Source: Selaginella moellendorffii
Taxonomy: Eukaryota > Streptophyta > Lycopodiopsida > Selaginellales > Selaginellaceae
Length of the DNA stretch: 64,000 bases
Assembly (NCBI RefSeq): GCF_000143415.4
Contig: NW_003314294.1
Coordinates: 1,099,013 to 1,163,012, forward strand
Reading direction: 5' to 3'
Under the pieces are notes generated by a model that had not been told where the DNA came from, ran no database searches, and saw only the letters and a list, made by a program, of their open reading frames with translations. A program made the translations under genes and the position numbers. Position 1 is the stretch's first letter. Each line of letters opens with the position of its first letter. Positions 35,553-47,669 of this stretch are shown piece after piece.

Positions 35553-35690
35553 TTTGAATTTGGTTTTCCAGGTACGCCAGTTCTTCGTATTAAATTTGGG
35601 TGGAGCGGCTACCACATCTCATCACATTTGGTAGTCGCTCCACCCAAACTTGATGGGAAGAACTAGCGTACCTGGGAAACCAAATTCGAA
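35553..35690. ncRNA. Candidate MIRNA-like hairpin
   Basis: Arms 35553-35614 and 35629-35690 pair over 62 positions with no bulge: 54 Watson-Crick, five G-U, three mismatches, and a 14-nt loop. Few scattered mismatches and wobbles in a single arm pair are what a young plant MIRNA or hairpin-RNA locus looks like. A foldback transposon is the alternative. No known miRNA is claimed. A transcript from either strand would fold. Confidence 0.55.
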
Positions 35691-37778
35691 TGATACATGG
35701 ATGAGTGAGGTCTGTGGATGATTACGACAAGGAAGGAGCCCTTGGACCAGCCACTAATGATCAGAAAACTGCTTGGAAGAAGCGATTTATATGTAGCAGT
35801 CAGATGGGGAAAAGAGAGTTACATATGGCTCTGCACCGCAGGTTCTTCTTGGGGCCCCAACAGGAGAAGAGGAGCGTGCTCGGGAGTCCTCGGCAGATGG
35901 CAATAGCTCTAGAGCCTTTGTGTCATTCCACTGGCGACATCAAGCTTCTAGAGGACGAGCTCGAAGATTTGGAATGAGTTTGGGAGGAAGGGGAATGCCA
36001 TTTGGGATGTCCAAGGAAGTTCTTCACTTTGGAAGTGACACATCCTCTGAAACATGACGATCTAGATGGATGTGGAGGTGGCAGGGAGGAGTCCCCAAGG
36101 TCTAATCAGGAAGTGGAAATGCCTAAGGAGAACAGGCAAATGCTGAAGGTGGAACTGGATGTAGAGATTGCTGTCAGCCTGGCGCCCACGCTCAACATGA
36201 AGCTGTCATAGCGTTTATACCAGGAACGAGGCGATTGCTTGAGTCCATAGATCGCACTTCCTTTTGCCATTAACTTCCTCTAACTGCCTGGAATAATCAA
36301 ATTTCCAATTTTGTTGCGATTTAGTTGCAGCTTTTGACAGAACACAATTTTGTAGCTCTAACTGACCTCCAACACCCTTTTCCCTCGGCAAGAGCATCGT
36401 GATACGGGTCAGTGCTGTAACTCCAAATGCTGTGCGTGGAAATTCGTCCTCTCACTCTCTGAAAGAGGACACTCAAAAGTTACTCACGAAATCCCACCCT
36501 CTGGACACAAAGAGCTCTACCCACTAAGAACACACTGGTAAACGTAGGTGAGGCCCAGCCTAACCTCACAAACCAGAATTACAAACTTAATATACTCTGC
36601 GCCTACACAACATGAGCAAGGCCCGCCACGGGAACAGCATATGCCCAAGCTGGGCAAAATCAGCTCTTGCAAGACAATGTACTACTAATATTTAGCCAGT
36701 GGCTTGAACCGCAGTGTGCAAAGCGAGGCCATCAAGAATGTTGACATCCCAGTCAGAAAGCTGGTTTAGTGTGACTCGGCAATGCTGAAATTATCTAAGA
36801 CACGCTAGAGGCTACTGCAGTCTCAGCTCCAAGACTTGACAGGAGACCACCCCAACTTGTGCCAGGGAATAGTAAAAGTAATTTTGCGAGGAGAATTAAC
36901 TGGGGGAAATGTGGAAGATTGTGGAGCCAAGCGTACTCCATAGAAATCATTCCTTGGATGGATGGGATCAAACGTCAAGAGATTTGCGAGATTTGGCGGC
37001 TGTGGATGTGATCGTGAGCGCATCTCAGCTCTTGACCTTGAAAATTCCTGGCTCCCAATCCATACTACCCTTCTAATTTAATGCCTCTAAAATCTTTCAC
37101 TTGCGGCTTTTTCCCCTGCCGTTGGTACAAAGAGAACATAAAAAAGAGAGTTACAATGTTGATACCAGTGAAAAAAGGGGTCTTTTGTTCCATCGCCACT
37201 TATCAAATACTGACACAAATCCCCCCCTGATACTGATACTGTCGATCTATATTACAAAACAAGAGTTTCTTTTTCGAAACTGTGAGCTTCAAGCCAGTAT
37301 GTGCTGGAAAGAATCATGGCTTCACGGGCTTTTAGGCTGGAAAGTCTCCAAAACAAAAGACATGCCTTGGCAGCAAGTCTTGCAGCGTTTTTCCACCTTG
37401 ATTGAGCATCCGTGGAAACAAGTTTTAAGGGTGATATACCTCTTAAAAGGTACTAAATCCAAAAGTGATACCTCTTAACCTCTTAGAAGGTACTAAGCAT
37501 GCTTTACGTTCTCTTGTGCCTTGGTTTGCTTCTTGCCACTCTTCTTCCTTCGCTTATCATGAGAGTAGATGGGCGATGGCGATGACGATGATTACAAGTA
37601 AGAATTTGTATTGCGTATAAAGGAATAAGAAATGCGCTGTTTCTCGTAGATATGCTTCGCCTGTTTAGATGGATGTCTCAAGCTTCCCTCCTTGACAATG
37701 ATCACCCACTCCCCTTGACACCGGTGCTATCGAAAGCTAAGAACGATGAAACTTACAACTGATTTGCGATGGAGATTG
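35691..37778. other. Intergenic, no recognised gene
   Basis: Plus frames at 35705-35977 and 37101-37478 and smaller ones show no domain I recognise and no clear splicing. 36390-36700 has a mixed composition like retroelement ends, without a pairing repeat. Confidence 0.4.
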
Positions 37779-40700
37779 TTACAGAAATTCCGGCTTTGCT
37801 GCTGTTACTTTGAACTTGTGGTCGTTTCTCTTCCCATAGTCTCTGCTGATTATTCCAGCAAGCTTTCCAAATCTTTCGATCTGGTAGACGGCATGGCCAA
37901 AGTAAGGCTCAGAATAAATTCCATTCTCTACCTCTGGGATGTCTTTGTGCTTGAGAATGGAAGACATGAACTCGAGGATATGTTCGCAATGGCTGTGGAA
38001 GTAGATGCCGAGGTATGCTGGCATCTCGGTGGCTGTTCTCACGTACTTGATTCTGGAAGAATAGATGTCCGCAATTGTTTGCTTCACTACTCTTTGCGGA
38101 AGAGGCGACACTTTCTGCACGTCCAGCGTAAGGAAATTAAAGACAAGAAAATATGCCACACACAACCTTCGCCTGCTCAAGAAGATCTGCCCAGTACGTT
38201 TGAAACTCCGAGGCAGCAGCGTCGTTTTGTAGCTCAGGTCGCAGTGCAAACATCATCGGGCCTACAGTTTGCACCTCTTTTGAGACCAGCAAAGAGCCGT
38301 CAAACTGAAACAGGGAGAAACATAAGCAAACGAGTTACAATCAATTTGACGAGATACTTACATGAGCATTATATTTGTTGACAAACTCACGGATGTATTT
38401 GTCCCTCCATATTCTCGCAACTTGCTCCGACTTGAGCTTGGACTTGAGCTTCGTCATCTCAAGTTCCAGGTCTAGCCTCTCCTTCACTGAGACTTCTTCT
38501 GCTTCAAGTGACTTAGCCAGGTCTTTTATAAAACTATCAGCCCCAAGCCCGGTAAAAGGACTGCGATCATCGCCACACTTTGTTTCCGGAGCCTCATTTT
38601 CGTGTTCACGCATTTGTCTGCCTGCAATCTCCAGAAAAAGCTTCGACAAGGTTTGGCCGAGAGCTGAACACATGTCCATCTGTAGCTCAAGTCTAGACTT
38701 CGCTTCTTCCAGTCCCCGGAGCAGCTTCGAGTATCTAAGAGACTGGTCGTTTTGTTTTGTGTCTTCGTCAATTAGTTTGCGAAGCTCTAAAGCATCCTTG
38801 ACAGTTTCCGTGACTGTTCCATGCAAGGATCTCGCAAAGTTTGCAGAAGAGTACCAAGACTGCATGAAGACGGGAGTCAGTCGACAAAGACGAAAATAGA
38901 AACAAAGAAACACAGCTTACACTCCAAAGTTGCCTTGTCAAAGACTTGAGGCTCGGAGCTGAGACGGCAGCTTGTTCTTGCAGTTTCGTTAGCGAGTTCT
39001 TCATTGAGTTCATGCACTGCTCGCACTCCTCGGCTCTTTGACGGAGTTGAGGGACGAGTTTTGACGCCCGTTCCACCATTCCAGCAGTCTTTTCTTCAGC
39101 AATATGTTTGATGGTTTTAATTGGCTCCAGTAGCGTCTCGTCACCCTCACGGATGATGCCATGCAAAGCCTCCAGCAAGACTTCTAATGCCTTCCAGAAC
39201 GCTCCGGTGTCGCTTGTTCCTTGACTGGGTATCTTCGGGGCTTCACTTGCAAGCAGCTTCTCAACCGATTCAATGCCGACAAAACAAACCGCGACAGTAT
39301 CCTGAAATTCTCTGATGACCGTGCTGATCTGGTTCCTGTAGTTCTGTAGCTGTCGACCTGTCTCACTCTTAAACGTTTTCTCATGTTCTTCAGCCGCTTC
39401 TGCTTGTTGCTTCATAGCCTCCAAGGTTTGTAACAGATGAGCTTGCGTTTTCGCATGAGCAGCTTTCTCTTCTGGAATAGAACAGTCACTAAGCATAATT
39501 CTGGACAAAAGGAAAGCTTTTCTCTTGTACCTTCGAGAGTATGCACGAAATGCTTTGTGAGGTCGTCTATGCTCCTACTGTGTCTGTCCATGTCGTTCAT
39601 TCTGTCCGTCTTCAGAGCGGACAAGGAGCACATCGTCTGCCCGTGAGCTTTCTTTTCCTCTGGAATAAAAAATAAAAAATAAAACTTGTAACACAATCCT
39701 ATGGTGAATATCCGGAGATCACCTTGTAGTTCAAACTTCAGCAAGCTCACGCTCGAAGTAGTTGACTGAAGATTCAGCTTCGTGCTCTCGGCTTCAGATC
39801 TAAGAGCCTGATTCGACAACACCATCTCCTGATAGGCTAGCTCCATAGAGCGTATATGTTCTGCTGTTTTCTTCATTTTGTCTTCAAGAGAGCGACGCAG
39901 GCTGATTTCTGAGTCCAATGCAAGTTTGGATGTCTCCAGCTTTCGTTCCAAAGCCTCGAAAGACTCCAAGGACAAGGCATTTTCATTTGGTTCTGTGACA
40001 GTTTGGACGTACTTCATCTGAAATCCGAACCAAATGAACTGTTAATTTTCTTTCCCAAGTGGACTCTTACTTTAAATTCTTGTTTGACATCCGTCCGCGC
40101 TTCCTCTGCGATCGACTGGCACGCCTTTTCCATTTTAAGCAAGGTTGTCACTTTGATAACGTCCAGCATATCATCATGCTACAGAAAGGAAGCATGAGAC
40201 GTATCGAAGCACACAATTCTTACCAGATGCTTTGCGTCCAACAAATCGGCCTTCTCTTTGCTCTTTGCGTCAGATATAATCTTCAACGCATTTCCTCGTG
40301 CCGATTCTACAAGCTCCTTCAGTTCTCGCGGCTCTGTACAAGCCTCAACGCCAGCATTTGTTCTTAGAAGATCGTCTAAAGCCGTCAGTGACAGCGTGCA
40401 GCTCTCCATTTCGTCCACAACATGGCCAGTCCTCTCTTTCATGAAAGAGTACGCTCCCTTTAAATCCTCCCGTTCCATATACAAACCTGATGTAGAAAAT
40501 ACAAAGCACTTACACGACTACTTCCGAACCATCACCCAAGGCGATACCTTAACAGTTTTAAGTGTTGAGGCCGCGGGTTAGTGACTACACTGGTCACACA
40601 CCTTCGATGACTGCTTTTAGGCTTTGAACTTCGCCTTTGTCTGCTGCAGCTAAGGTAGAACGGTAATTCTCGTTTTCTACAAGAAGTTGCTGGACTTTCT

Positions 40701-42033
40701 TCTGCAATGCTGCACAACATCACACCAGAGTTAGAAAACAAACTAAGAGCTGGGAAAACACTTAGCACCTTCTACTTCGGCGACAAGCTTGGCATTCATT
40801 GAGCTGCGAGTGAGAATCTCTTTTTCTTCGAGAAGTTCCTGCACTTGAAGGCGCAATGCTGGCAACAAGCAGCCCTCAGAAGTTAAAACACAATTCCGCA
40901 AGAACAAACCGCTGCGTACCTGCACACCTTTTTGCTTCTTCGTGGTAGAGCTCATTCAAGGCATAGTTGTCCCTGTCTAGCTTCTCCATGCTTTCGTTGG
41001 CAGAATTGAGCAGCTTTGTCCGGGCATTGAGATCCTTCTCTGCCGTCGCCAGCATCGACGTGAGCTTCTCGTTAATCCCTTTGACTTTTTTGAGCTCCGC
41101 AGTGTTGAAGGCGGCATCCTCGAGCTCGTCGTTCGTCCTGCGAAGCTGTCTTTCGATGTCCGCCAGCCTTTTGGATGCCAGTTCGTTCTCTTCTCTAAGC
41201 CTGACCAGCTCTTTCAAATCGTCGGGACACTCCTCCTGGAGCCTCGTTAGCTCTTCCTCATGCCGGATCATCACCGCCTTGAGAGCATCGTTCGCGAGCT
41301 TCGTATCCTTGAGGCTCTTTTTGCAGCTTTCTATCTCCTGGTCGCGCTCACACACCGTTTCTCTCAGAGACTGGATCTCCTGCTGCTTCTCCAAAACATT
41401 TGCCTCGAGCTCGCGAATCTTCGCCTCGAAAGTTTCTTTCTCCTCCGTCCGTGCAAACTTCTCCGCGGAGGTTCTCTGGACGAGTTGCATGTAGCTTACT
41501 TCCAGCTTTGTCCTCGCACGATTGCTACTAGAGCCATTTCCCATATACTTGATAGGCTCCATCTCAAGCTTTGGAAGATAGCTCGTGAGAAGCTTGAATG
41601 CTGCCATGACCTTTTGAGCCGTCTCCTCGCCTAGATTCAACTCTGTGAGCACGCGAAACATCCCGATGGAATGGAAGTAGAGGCCGCGGTAGAGCAGATC
41701 CACCTGACGCGGCTCCAATCCATTGCTCTCAATCAGCTTCTTCCTGTCCAGCCCCGACCGCTTCAATCCACTCTGGAATCCCTGTGACTCACCGCCATTG
41801 ACACCGTGAAAGCTTGCCGCCGCCGCCGCGAGGATCTTGACAAGCAGCCTGTCCAGCCACGCTTCCACCATCGCCGCCTGCTCCATCTCGATCTCCGCCC
41901 CGTCGACCCATGGCTCCCTGACGAGATCGGCCAGGAGATTACCGTCGGAATCCATGGCGAGATCGATGGATCGCTCCGCCCTCTCACATTCGCGAATCTC
42001 ACCCAAACGAATCCCCTTGGGCGCCAATGCCAA
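37779..42033 (-). CDS. Large coiled-coil protein, function unknown
   Basis: Eleven exons on the minus strand: 42033-40920, 40858-40769, 40709-40602, 40486-40224, 40178-40071, 40017-39723, 39659-39531, 39471-38921, 38859-38362, 38304-38167 and 38114-37779. Total 3,630 bp, 1,209 aa, every junction GT..AG and in phase. Residues about 1-175 are globular (helices with AWLDRLLVKILAAAAASFHG and YFHSIGMFRVLTELNLGEE), ending in PIKYMGNG. Residues about 180-1000 are almost continuous heptad-rich E/K/L/R coiled coil. The last 160 (FDGSLLVSKEV onward) are globular again. A later ATG at 41955 would shorten it by 26 residues. I do not recognise the family. It shares a 342-bp divergent promoter with the CERK1-like gene. 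A scaffold or cytoskeletal role is plausible from architecture only. Confidence 0.85.
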
Positions 42034-42375
42034 ACCCTACCACTGGAACGAATATTCACACGTCTCCGTACGAATGAGAATCTATGGCGGAATGTTCTTC
42101 CGTCCGCCTGCCGTACGTTATGAAGAACGAATATCCTTGGACCCAAAAGAGAATGTGCTTTCCGTACATTTTTATTCCCTGTAATTTATTTGGACACGGT
42201 GCTTTGCAGGCGAGATTGACCTCTTGGGCGGCAGCGCCAGGGCAATGAGGCGCGAGGCGATCGATCGAGGCTGGAATCGCCGCGACGAGATAGGGATCCC
42301 CCATTTCTCGCGGTAAGCGCAGATTAGGATCTTGCGAGCTACAGCGGAAGATCGGGCCTGGGGTTTTAGTCCGCC
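42034..42375. promoter_or_regulatory. Divergent promoter region
   Basis: 342 bp between two head-to-head start codons holds both 5' leaders and both promoters. No clear TATA box is seen on either side. The GC-rich stretch 42205-42310 is nearer to the receptor kinase. Confidence 0.6.
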
Positions 42376-44865
42376 ATGGGGAATCTTTGGATTGTCGCGA
42401 TCAGCATCGCGCTGGGCATGGTAATCCTAGCTCCTGGCAGGGCGGGAGCGCAATGCGTTCCATCCAGGGGATGCACGGCAGTGGCCTTCTTTAATTTCAC
42501 ACAGAACGAGCAGCTCAACACAGTCTTCACCACTTTCAGCGTGAACTTCGCGCAGTTGCAGCAGTACAACGATCTTCGGAGCCAGGATTTCGTCCAAGCT
42601 GGGCAGTTTGTCAAGATTCCCTTCCAGTGTGGCTGCATCAATGGGAGGCTCGCACATACCTTTGTTTTCAACAACGTGAGCCAGTCCGATTCGTTTGCAT
42701 CGATCAACACCAGATACTATCACGAGCTCTCCAACGTGGCGTCCATGAGCGTGGATCCTTCGCTCAACGGACAGCTCTTTCCTGGACAACCAGTTAATGT
42801 GCTCGTGAATTGTTCTTGCGGGGATCCACGCTTTCCGGTGTTTGGGCTTTTCATGACGTATCCGGGTCAGAGAGGGGACCTGGTCCGAGATGTTGCTACG
42901 AGGTTTAACACGACTGTCCAGAACTTGACAAACTACAATCCTTCTCTTGGAAACATAAACTCCTTGTCTCCTGACGATCGCCTCTTCATCCCTGCTACTC
43001 TTGGTGAGCTTCTTTTCTTGTCTATTGTTTGCTGATATTGTTTTGTTTCTCAGCGAATGGAACATACCCGCCATTCAGGTAAGAAAAAACCTTTTCTGTG
43101 ACAATTCTCTCAAAACGTATTTCCTTGTTAAACTCCCAGCGCTGGTAGCGATGGTAAGTGAATGACGCAGTTCGTTGTCGCTCCCTTGTATCTGATCTCC
43201 GTGGCGCTGCAGGTTCCGGGTCAAGCAACACAGGTCTGATTGCTGGAGTCGCTGTTGGAGTTGGAGTGGTCGTCCTTGCTGCGGCGGTATCACTGGTGTG
43301 GTTTTTCATGCGACGTTCGAAAAAGAAGAAAGTTGCCAAGTATCCCATGGACATGGAAGTGACTTCTGCCGACACCAAACATGGTTTGATGCAATCTACG
43401 TTTCTTCGAGTCTCTTACCGGTTTGTGAATGATGCAGGTCTTCTTCACAGTCCAAGCGTTGGGTCCGTTCCCGCTGGCTTGTCAGGCTTTGCCGTGGATA
43501 AATCAGTCGAGTTTACATACGACGAGCTTTCGGCAGCCACAGACAACTTCAGTATTTCAAAAAAAATTGGTGAAGGTGGATACGGTGCAGTGTACTATGG
43601 TGAAATTCGTGACCAGGTTTGCGGCTGTTTTTCTTTTAGTTCAGCTAACAATTTTTTTTATCCTCCAGAAACTCGCCATTAAAAAGATGAACATGCAAGC
43701 CACAAGAGAGTTCATGTCGGAGCTCAAAGTCTTGACTCATGTGCACCACACCAATCTGGTAAGAAATGGTTCTTTTTAAAGCATTGAGCTGTATTCGCCA
43801 TTCTTTCCAGGTCCAACTCATTGGGTACTGTACAGTGGATTCTCTATTCCTGGTGTATGAATATGTTGATAATGGTACATTGTCTCATCATCTGCGTGGT
43901 TCAGGTATGCGAAGGTCATATTGGAATTCTTAATTCTCTTGAGAAACTTTCTACAGCGCCCTCAAGGCTTACCTGGAACCAAAGAATCCAGATAGCACTC
44001 GACGCTGCCAGAGGTCTCGAGTACATTCACGAGCATACAAAACCAACATATATCCATCGGGATGTGAAATCTCCCAACATTCTTATCGACAAGAGATTAC
44101 GTGCGAAGGTAAATAATTCTTCGTTTGTTTCTCATTTTTCTTTGCTGATGATTGGCACCGGTGCAGGTAGCCGACTTTGGACTGACTAAACTTACAGAAT
44201 CCGGTGCTGGAAGTGTCTCGTTGACACAGCCGACGAGGCTAGTTGGGACCTTTGGCTACATGCCTCCCGAGTAAGTCCGAGCCTTCTCTCAAATAGTGTA
44301 GTTGTAAGCTGATCAATTTGTGTTGCAGATACGCTAGATTTGGTGATGTTTCTCCTAAGATCGACGTCTACTCTTTTGGAGTAGTTCTTTACGAGATCAT
44401 CTCTGCAAAAGATGCTATCGTTCGTACGGTAGAGGGCGACGACTCAAACCCAGATCCCACACAAAGAGTTGCCAAGGGTCTAGTGATGATGGTACGCAAT
44501 ATATAGCTAATTGTTAAACTTGATAACTTTGCTGGTGCAGTTCGATACAGCTTTGAAAAGCCCCGACGCAACGGAGAACCTCAAAAAGCTTGTAGATCCA
44601 GCACTTGGCACAGATTATCCTTTCGACTCGATCTGGAAGGTAAACAAAAGTTGAGTGCTCAGAGGTCGCGACTTGTAACATTTTCTTGTGTGATCAGCTG
44701 GCAAAGCTGGCGGAAGCTTGCACACAGGAGACCCCAGAAAACAGGCCAAACATGCGAGCAGTGGTGGTAGCTCTCATGACGCTGTGTAGCACCACGCAAG
44801 AGCTCGACTTTAGCACCAGCAGCCAGTCCAACGCTCAACTGAGAGGCCTCGTCTCCGGGAGATAG
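42376..44865 (+). CDS. CERK1: CERK1-type LysM receptor-like kinase
   Basis: Twelve exons: 42376-43003, 43054-43078, 43140-43153, 43213-43383, 43438-43616, 43669-43758, 43811-43904, 43957-44108, 44167-44270, 44329-44491, 44541-44639 and 44698-44865. Total 1,887 bp, 628 aa (Arabidopsis CERK1 is 617). Signal peptide about 1-25, then three LysM modules with CxC pairs (QCGC, NCSC). One transmembrane helix about 229-250, then basic RRSKKKK. The kinase has glycine loop [12 protein letters not shown], Lys in LAIKKM (about 343), HRDVKSPN (about 435) and DFGLTKL (about 454), so it looks active. The family binds chitin or related GlcNAc oligomers at the plasma membrane and starts immune or symbiotic signalling. 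Exon 3 is a 14-nt microexon in the stalk. The 54-nt intron 43384-43437 has no in-frame stop, so its retention would add 18 residues. Confidence 0.93.
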
Positions 44866-45195
44866 CAGCAAAGGGAAAAAAAATATCCTCATACAAACTC
44901 TACTTGTAAATTTATGCGCTTTCTTTGTTCCAGGAATTTTATCATCTCTAGCGAGAGATCTTAGTCCGCAAATTTTGGGACTCTTGAGTTTAAAGCTTGA
45001 ATGTGATCAAACAATGTGACACAGATAAGATATTGGGATCGCCCATTGGCCACTCTCATCCACTCACAGCCAATCCAAGCACAGGATTTCGTACGCTGTG
45101 GTCATTTCGTTTTGGGCCACCTTGTACGGAACCATATCCACTAAGCCAAACAAGCCCGCATTGTGGTGTGGGAGGAGGAACAAGAAGAGGAAGGA
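44866..45195. promoter_or_regulatory. Intergenic, PsbQ promoter side
   Basis: 330 bp holding the 3' end of the receptor kinase transcript and the promoter and leader of PsbQ. Tandem genes in the same direction; no RNA gene or repeat seen. Confidence 0.5.
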
Positions 45196-45992
45196 ATGGC
45201 GGCCATGTCCTCCTCGCTGGGTCTCAGAGCCGCTAAATCCAAATTCACGGGCTCATTCGATGCGAGCGAAGCCGCGAGCGCGAGATTCAATCCCAATTCC
45301 CGCGTTGGATTCGCGCGAGCGAGTGCGAATCATGAGCAATCGCAGAGCAGGAGGGCGGCGATGGTCGGCCTGGTGGCGGTGGCGGCGGGCGTGCTGGCCG
45401 TGGAGGAATCGCGAGCGCTGACCGGGATCAAGATCAATGGGCCGCCTCCACCATCCGGAGGACTGCGTAAGCAAAGCATTTCTCCCAATTCTCCGCAAAT
45501 GGATTGATCGATTCCTTGCGCAGCTGGGACGGAGAATGCCGATCAGCCGCGCGACTTGGATCTGCCACTCAAGGAGAGATTTTTCATCCAGCCCCTATCG
45601 CCCGCCGAGGCAGTGGGGCGAATCAAGGACGCTTCCAAGGACATCGTGGGCGTCAAGGAGCTCATCGACAAGAAGAGCTGGCCTTACGTTCGCAACGATC
45701 TGCGCAACAAGGCCACGTACCTGAGGTATGATCTCAAGACCATCATGGATGCCAAGCCCAAGGCCGAGCGCAAGGCGCTCAAGAAGCTCACGGACAATCT
45801 CTTCGAGGTGATTGACAAGGTAAGAACTCCAAATTCACCTTCTCGAGCCAAAAAAATCCGATTTTTCACATCTTTTCTTGCTTGTTTCAGCTCGACTTCG
45901 CAGCTCGAGCCAAGAATCCCACCGACGCGGGCAAGTGCTACGCCGAAGCCGTGGCTGCCTTGGACACTGTTATTGCCAAAATCTCGGCTTAA
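45196..45992 (+). CDS. PSBQ: PsbQ, oxygen-evolving enhancer protein 3 precursor
   Basis: Three exons (45196-45466, 45524-45819, 45891-45992), 669 bp, 222 aa. Residues 1-50 are a Ser/Ala/Arg-rich chloroplast transit peptide. They are followed by a twin-arginine lumen signal, [18 protein letters not shown] (about 51-68), with likely cleavage after ESRA (74). The mature part holds [52 protein letters not shown] and [14 protein letters not shown], the PsbQ four-helix bundle. It sits on the lumenal side of photosystem II and stabilises the Mn4CaO5 cluster and its Ca2+/Cl- supply. The start was chosen because the second ATG, three codons on, would change little and both lie in the transit peptide. 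It converges with the COBRA-like gene, 112 bp away. Confidence 0.95.
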
Positions 45993-46104
45993 ATAAATCT
46001 CTTCCTCCCACCACTGTTGATAAGAAAGAAAAAAAATCCTGTGCATGGATGATCGACTAAGAACTTAGCTGCGCACGTAACGAAGCGACATACCTCATCT
46101 CATC

Positions 46105-47669
46105 TCACACGAGGAGATTTACGAGAAGAAGCAACAGTAACAGGAATGGAGAGTGGAGGAGCGATTGTCGTGCGGCGTTTGGAAGTCCCGGATATGAATC
46201 TGGAGCTGGAAGAACACACTCCTCGCCGTTGAATAGCACCTTGTGTGGAAAAGCCCAGCCTTTGGAGAGTGAGAACAACGAGGGATCCTTTTGGAATAGC
46301 ATCTCGGACTGGACCACTCCATTCTCTCCAGCTTCTAGTAGCATGTCGTTGTAGCTGCGAATTCCCCAGAACATATTGGTGTCATCTGCGAAACTCAGTG
46401 TGAGAAGCGATGAAGAACAAGCGATGGCTGCTTTACGTACCACCGTGGATTGGCAGCCGAGTGCTGTTGAAGCTAAACACCTCCTTGAGCTGTTTGAAGT
46501 TGGGGTGCTGGACGACGAGGTTCCAGTGCGTGTAGTTCTGGAGGTGCCGGTTGAGAATGCTGACTTTGGAGCGCCAGTAGCCTTTGTAGTTGTTCTTGAC
46601 GTGCCAGTGGATCTTGATCGGGCACATATCTTTGGAGCATTGAAACGGGGCCTGCTTGTGGAGATTCAAAGCCGTCGCTATGCCAGGAGTTTGGAATCCA
46701 TCGTCAGTTCTGGAAAGTCACAAGAAAAAAGCTTAAAAGTAGTTTTCAAAACGAGGAACTCTTACGAGCTGATGTTGCACAAACGTTCTCCTGCCTTCGG
46801 TTTCTGCGAGCAGTCGCATGCACAGTCCTTGCAGGGAACGACGTCGGGATTGTAAAAGGATGAAAACGAAACGCAACAAGATGATGTTCGACGTAGCTTG
46901 TAGGTGCAAGAAGACTGCCATGTCACTGGAACAAAGAAAAGAACTATTAGTAAGGGAGAGGATGGCAAAGAAAAGCAGAAAGAAGGAAAGAAAACAAACT
47001 GTATGCTCGGCGTCCATGTTGTCCATCCGGTATCAAGCTGGAAGTAACATTAGTTGGCGTAGAACACGAGTATCCTGGGATGGAAAACGATAGAGGAACA
47101 TCAGGTGGTCTTCTCGCAAGGCCAACTTTCATCACAAACGAAGCAATGGATGTCGAGGGATCCTGCACAGCAGACGATAACACTCCACCCCTGCAGCAAT
47201 TCGCGGTCTGGAGAGTGCCAGGAGCTTCTGGCTGGAGATCTATCATCACCGGTCTCGGATGGCAGGAGTGAGGAGAGTTCTCTTCCTCGACTCGAGCGCA
47301 GTCGCCTTGATCTATGGCTTGAGCGCCTTGGACTTCCCATATCACCTCCTCCTTGCTCCATTCCCAGCCGAAGCTCCATCCCGGACGAGCTTCGATGTGC
47401 CTGTAGAGCTGCTGGTTTTCGATCTTTACAGAAGCCTGATCGATCAAAGACAAAGCTAAGCTAAGCGCACAAACAATGAAGAAAGAACTACGAAGGAAAA
47501 ATGTAACCACCAACGAAGAGAAAATGCGAAGAACACATACCACATAGCCATCGCCCTGATACCAGTTCAAGATATCCCAAGTGACGACGATGCTCCCTCT
47601 CTGATCCAAAGGATCCACAGCACAATCTGCAAGAAATGCCGCCAAGATCAGCAGCGCAACGGCGCGCAT
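46105..47669 (-). CDS. COBRA-like GPI-anchored protein
   Basis: Five exons on the minus strand: 47669-47541, 47435-47000, 46925-46766, 46709-46441 and 46385-46105. Total 1,275 bp, 424 aa. The start at 47669 (MRAVALLILAAFLADC) gives a clean signal peptide; an ATG at 47723 would put a hydrophilic stretch before it. Family landmarks are GSIVVTWDIL, RPGWSFGWEWSKEEVIW, GAQAIDQGDC, TANCCRGGVLSS, the CCVSFSSFYNP signature, CKDCACDC, MCPIKIHWHVKNNYKGYW, NYTHWNLVVQHPN and GWAFPHKVLFNGEECV. The C-terminus is Ser-Leu plus about 12 Leu/Val residues, a GPI signal. COBRA proteins sit at the outer plasma membrane face and guide cellulose microfibril deposition. Exon 4 has two possible donors three bases apart; the GTACGT one is used here. 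Confidence 0.92.

Noticed and set aside
35705-36211. Candidate small genes between the foldbacks and the coiled-coil gene
   Set aside because: No domain, no splice support and several competing frames.
40967-41494. Serine-rich plus-strand frame opposite the coiled-coil gene
   Set aside because: Antisense of Glu/Leu-rich heptads naturally gives Ser-rich frames. The minus strand has in-phase splicing.
46376-47464. Plus-strand frames opposite the COBRA-like gene
   Set aside because: Shadows of minus-strand exons. They lack splice consistency and family matches.
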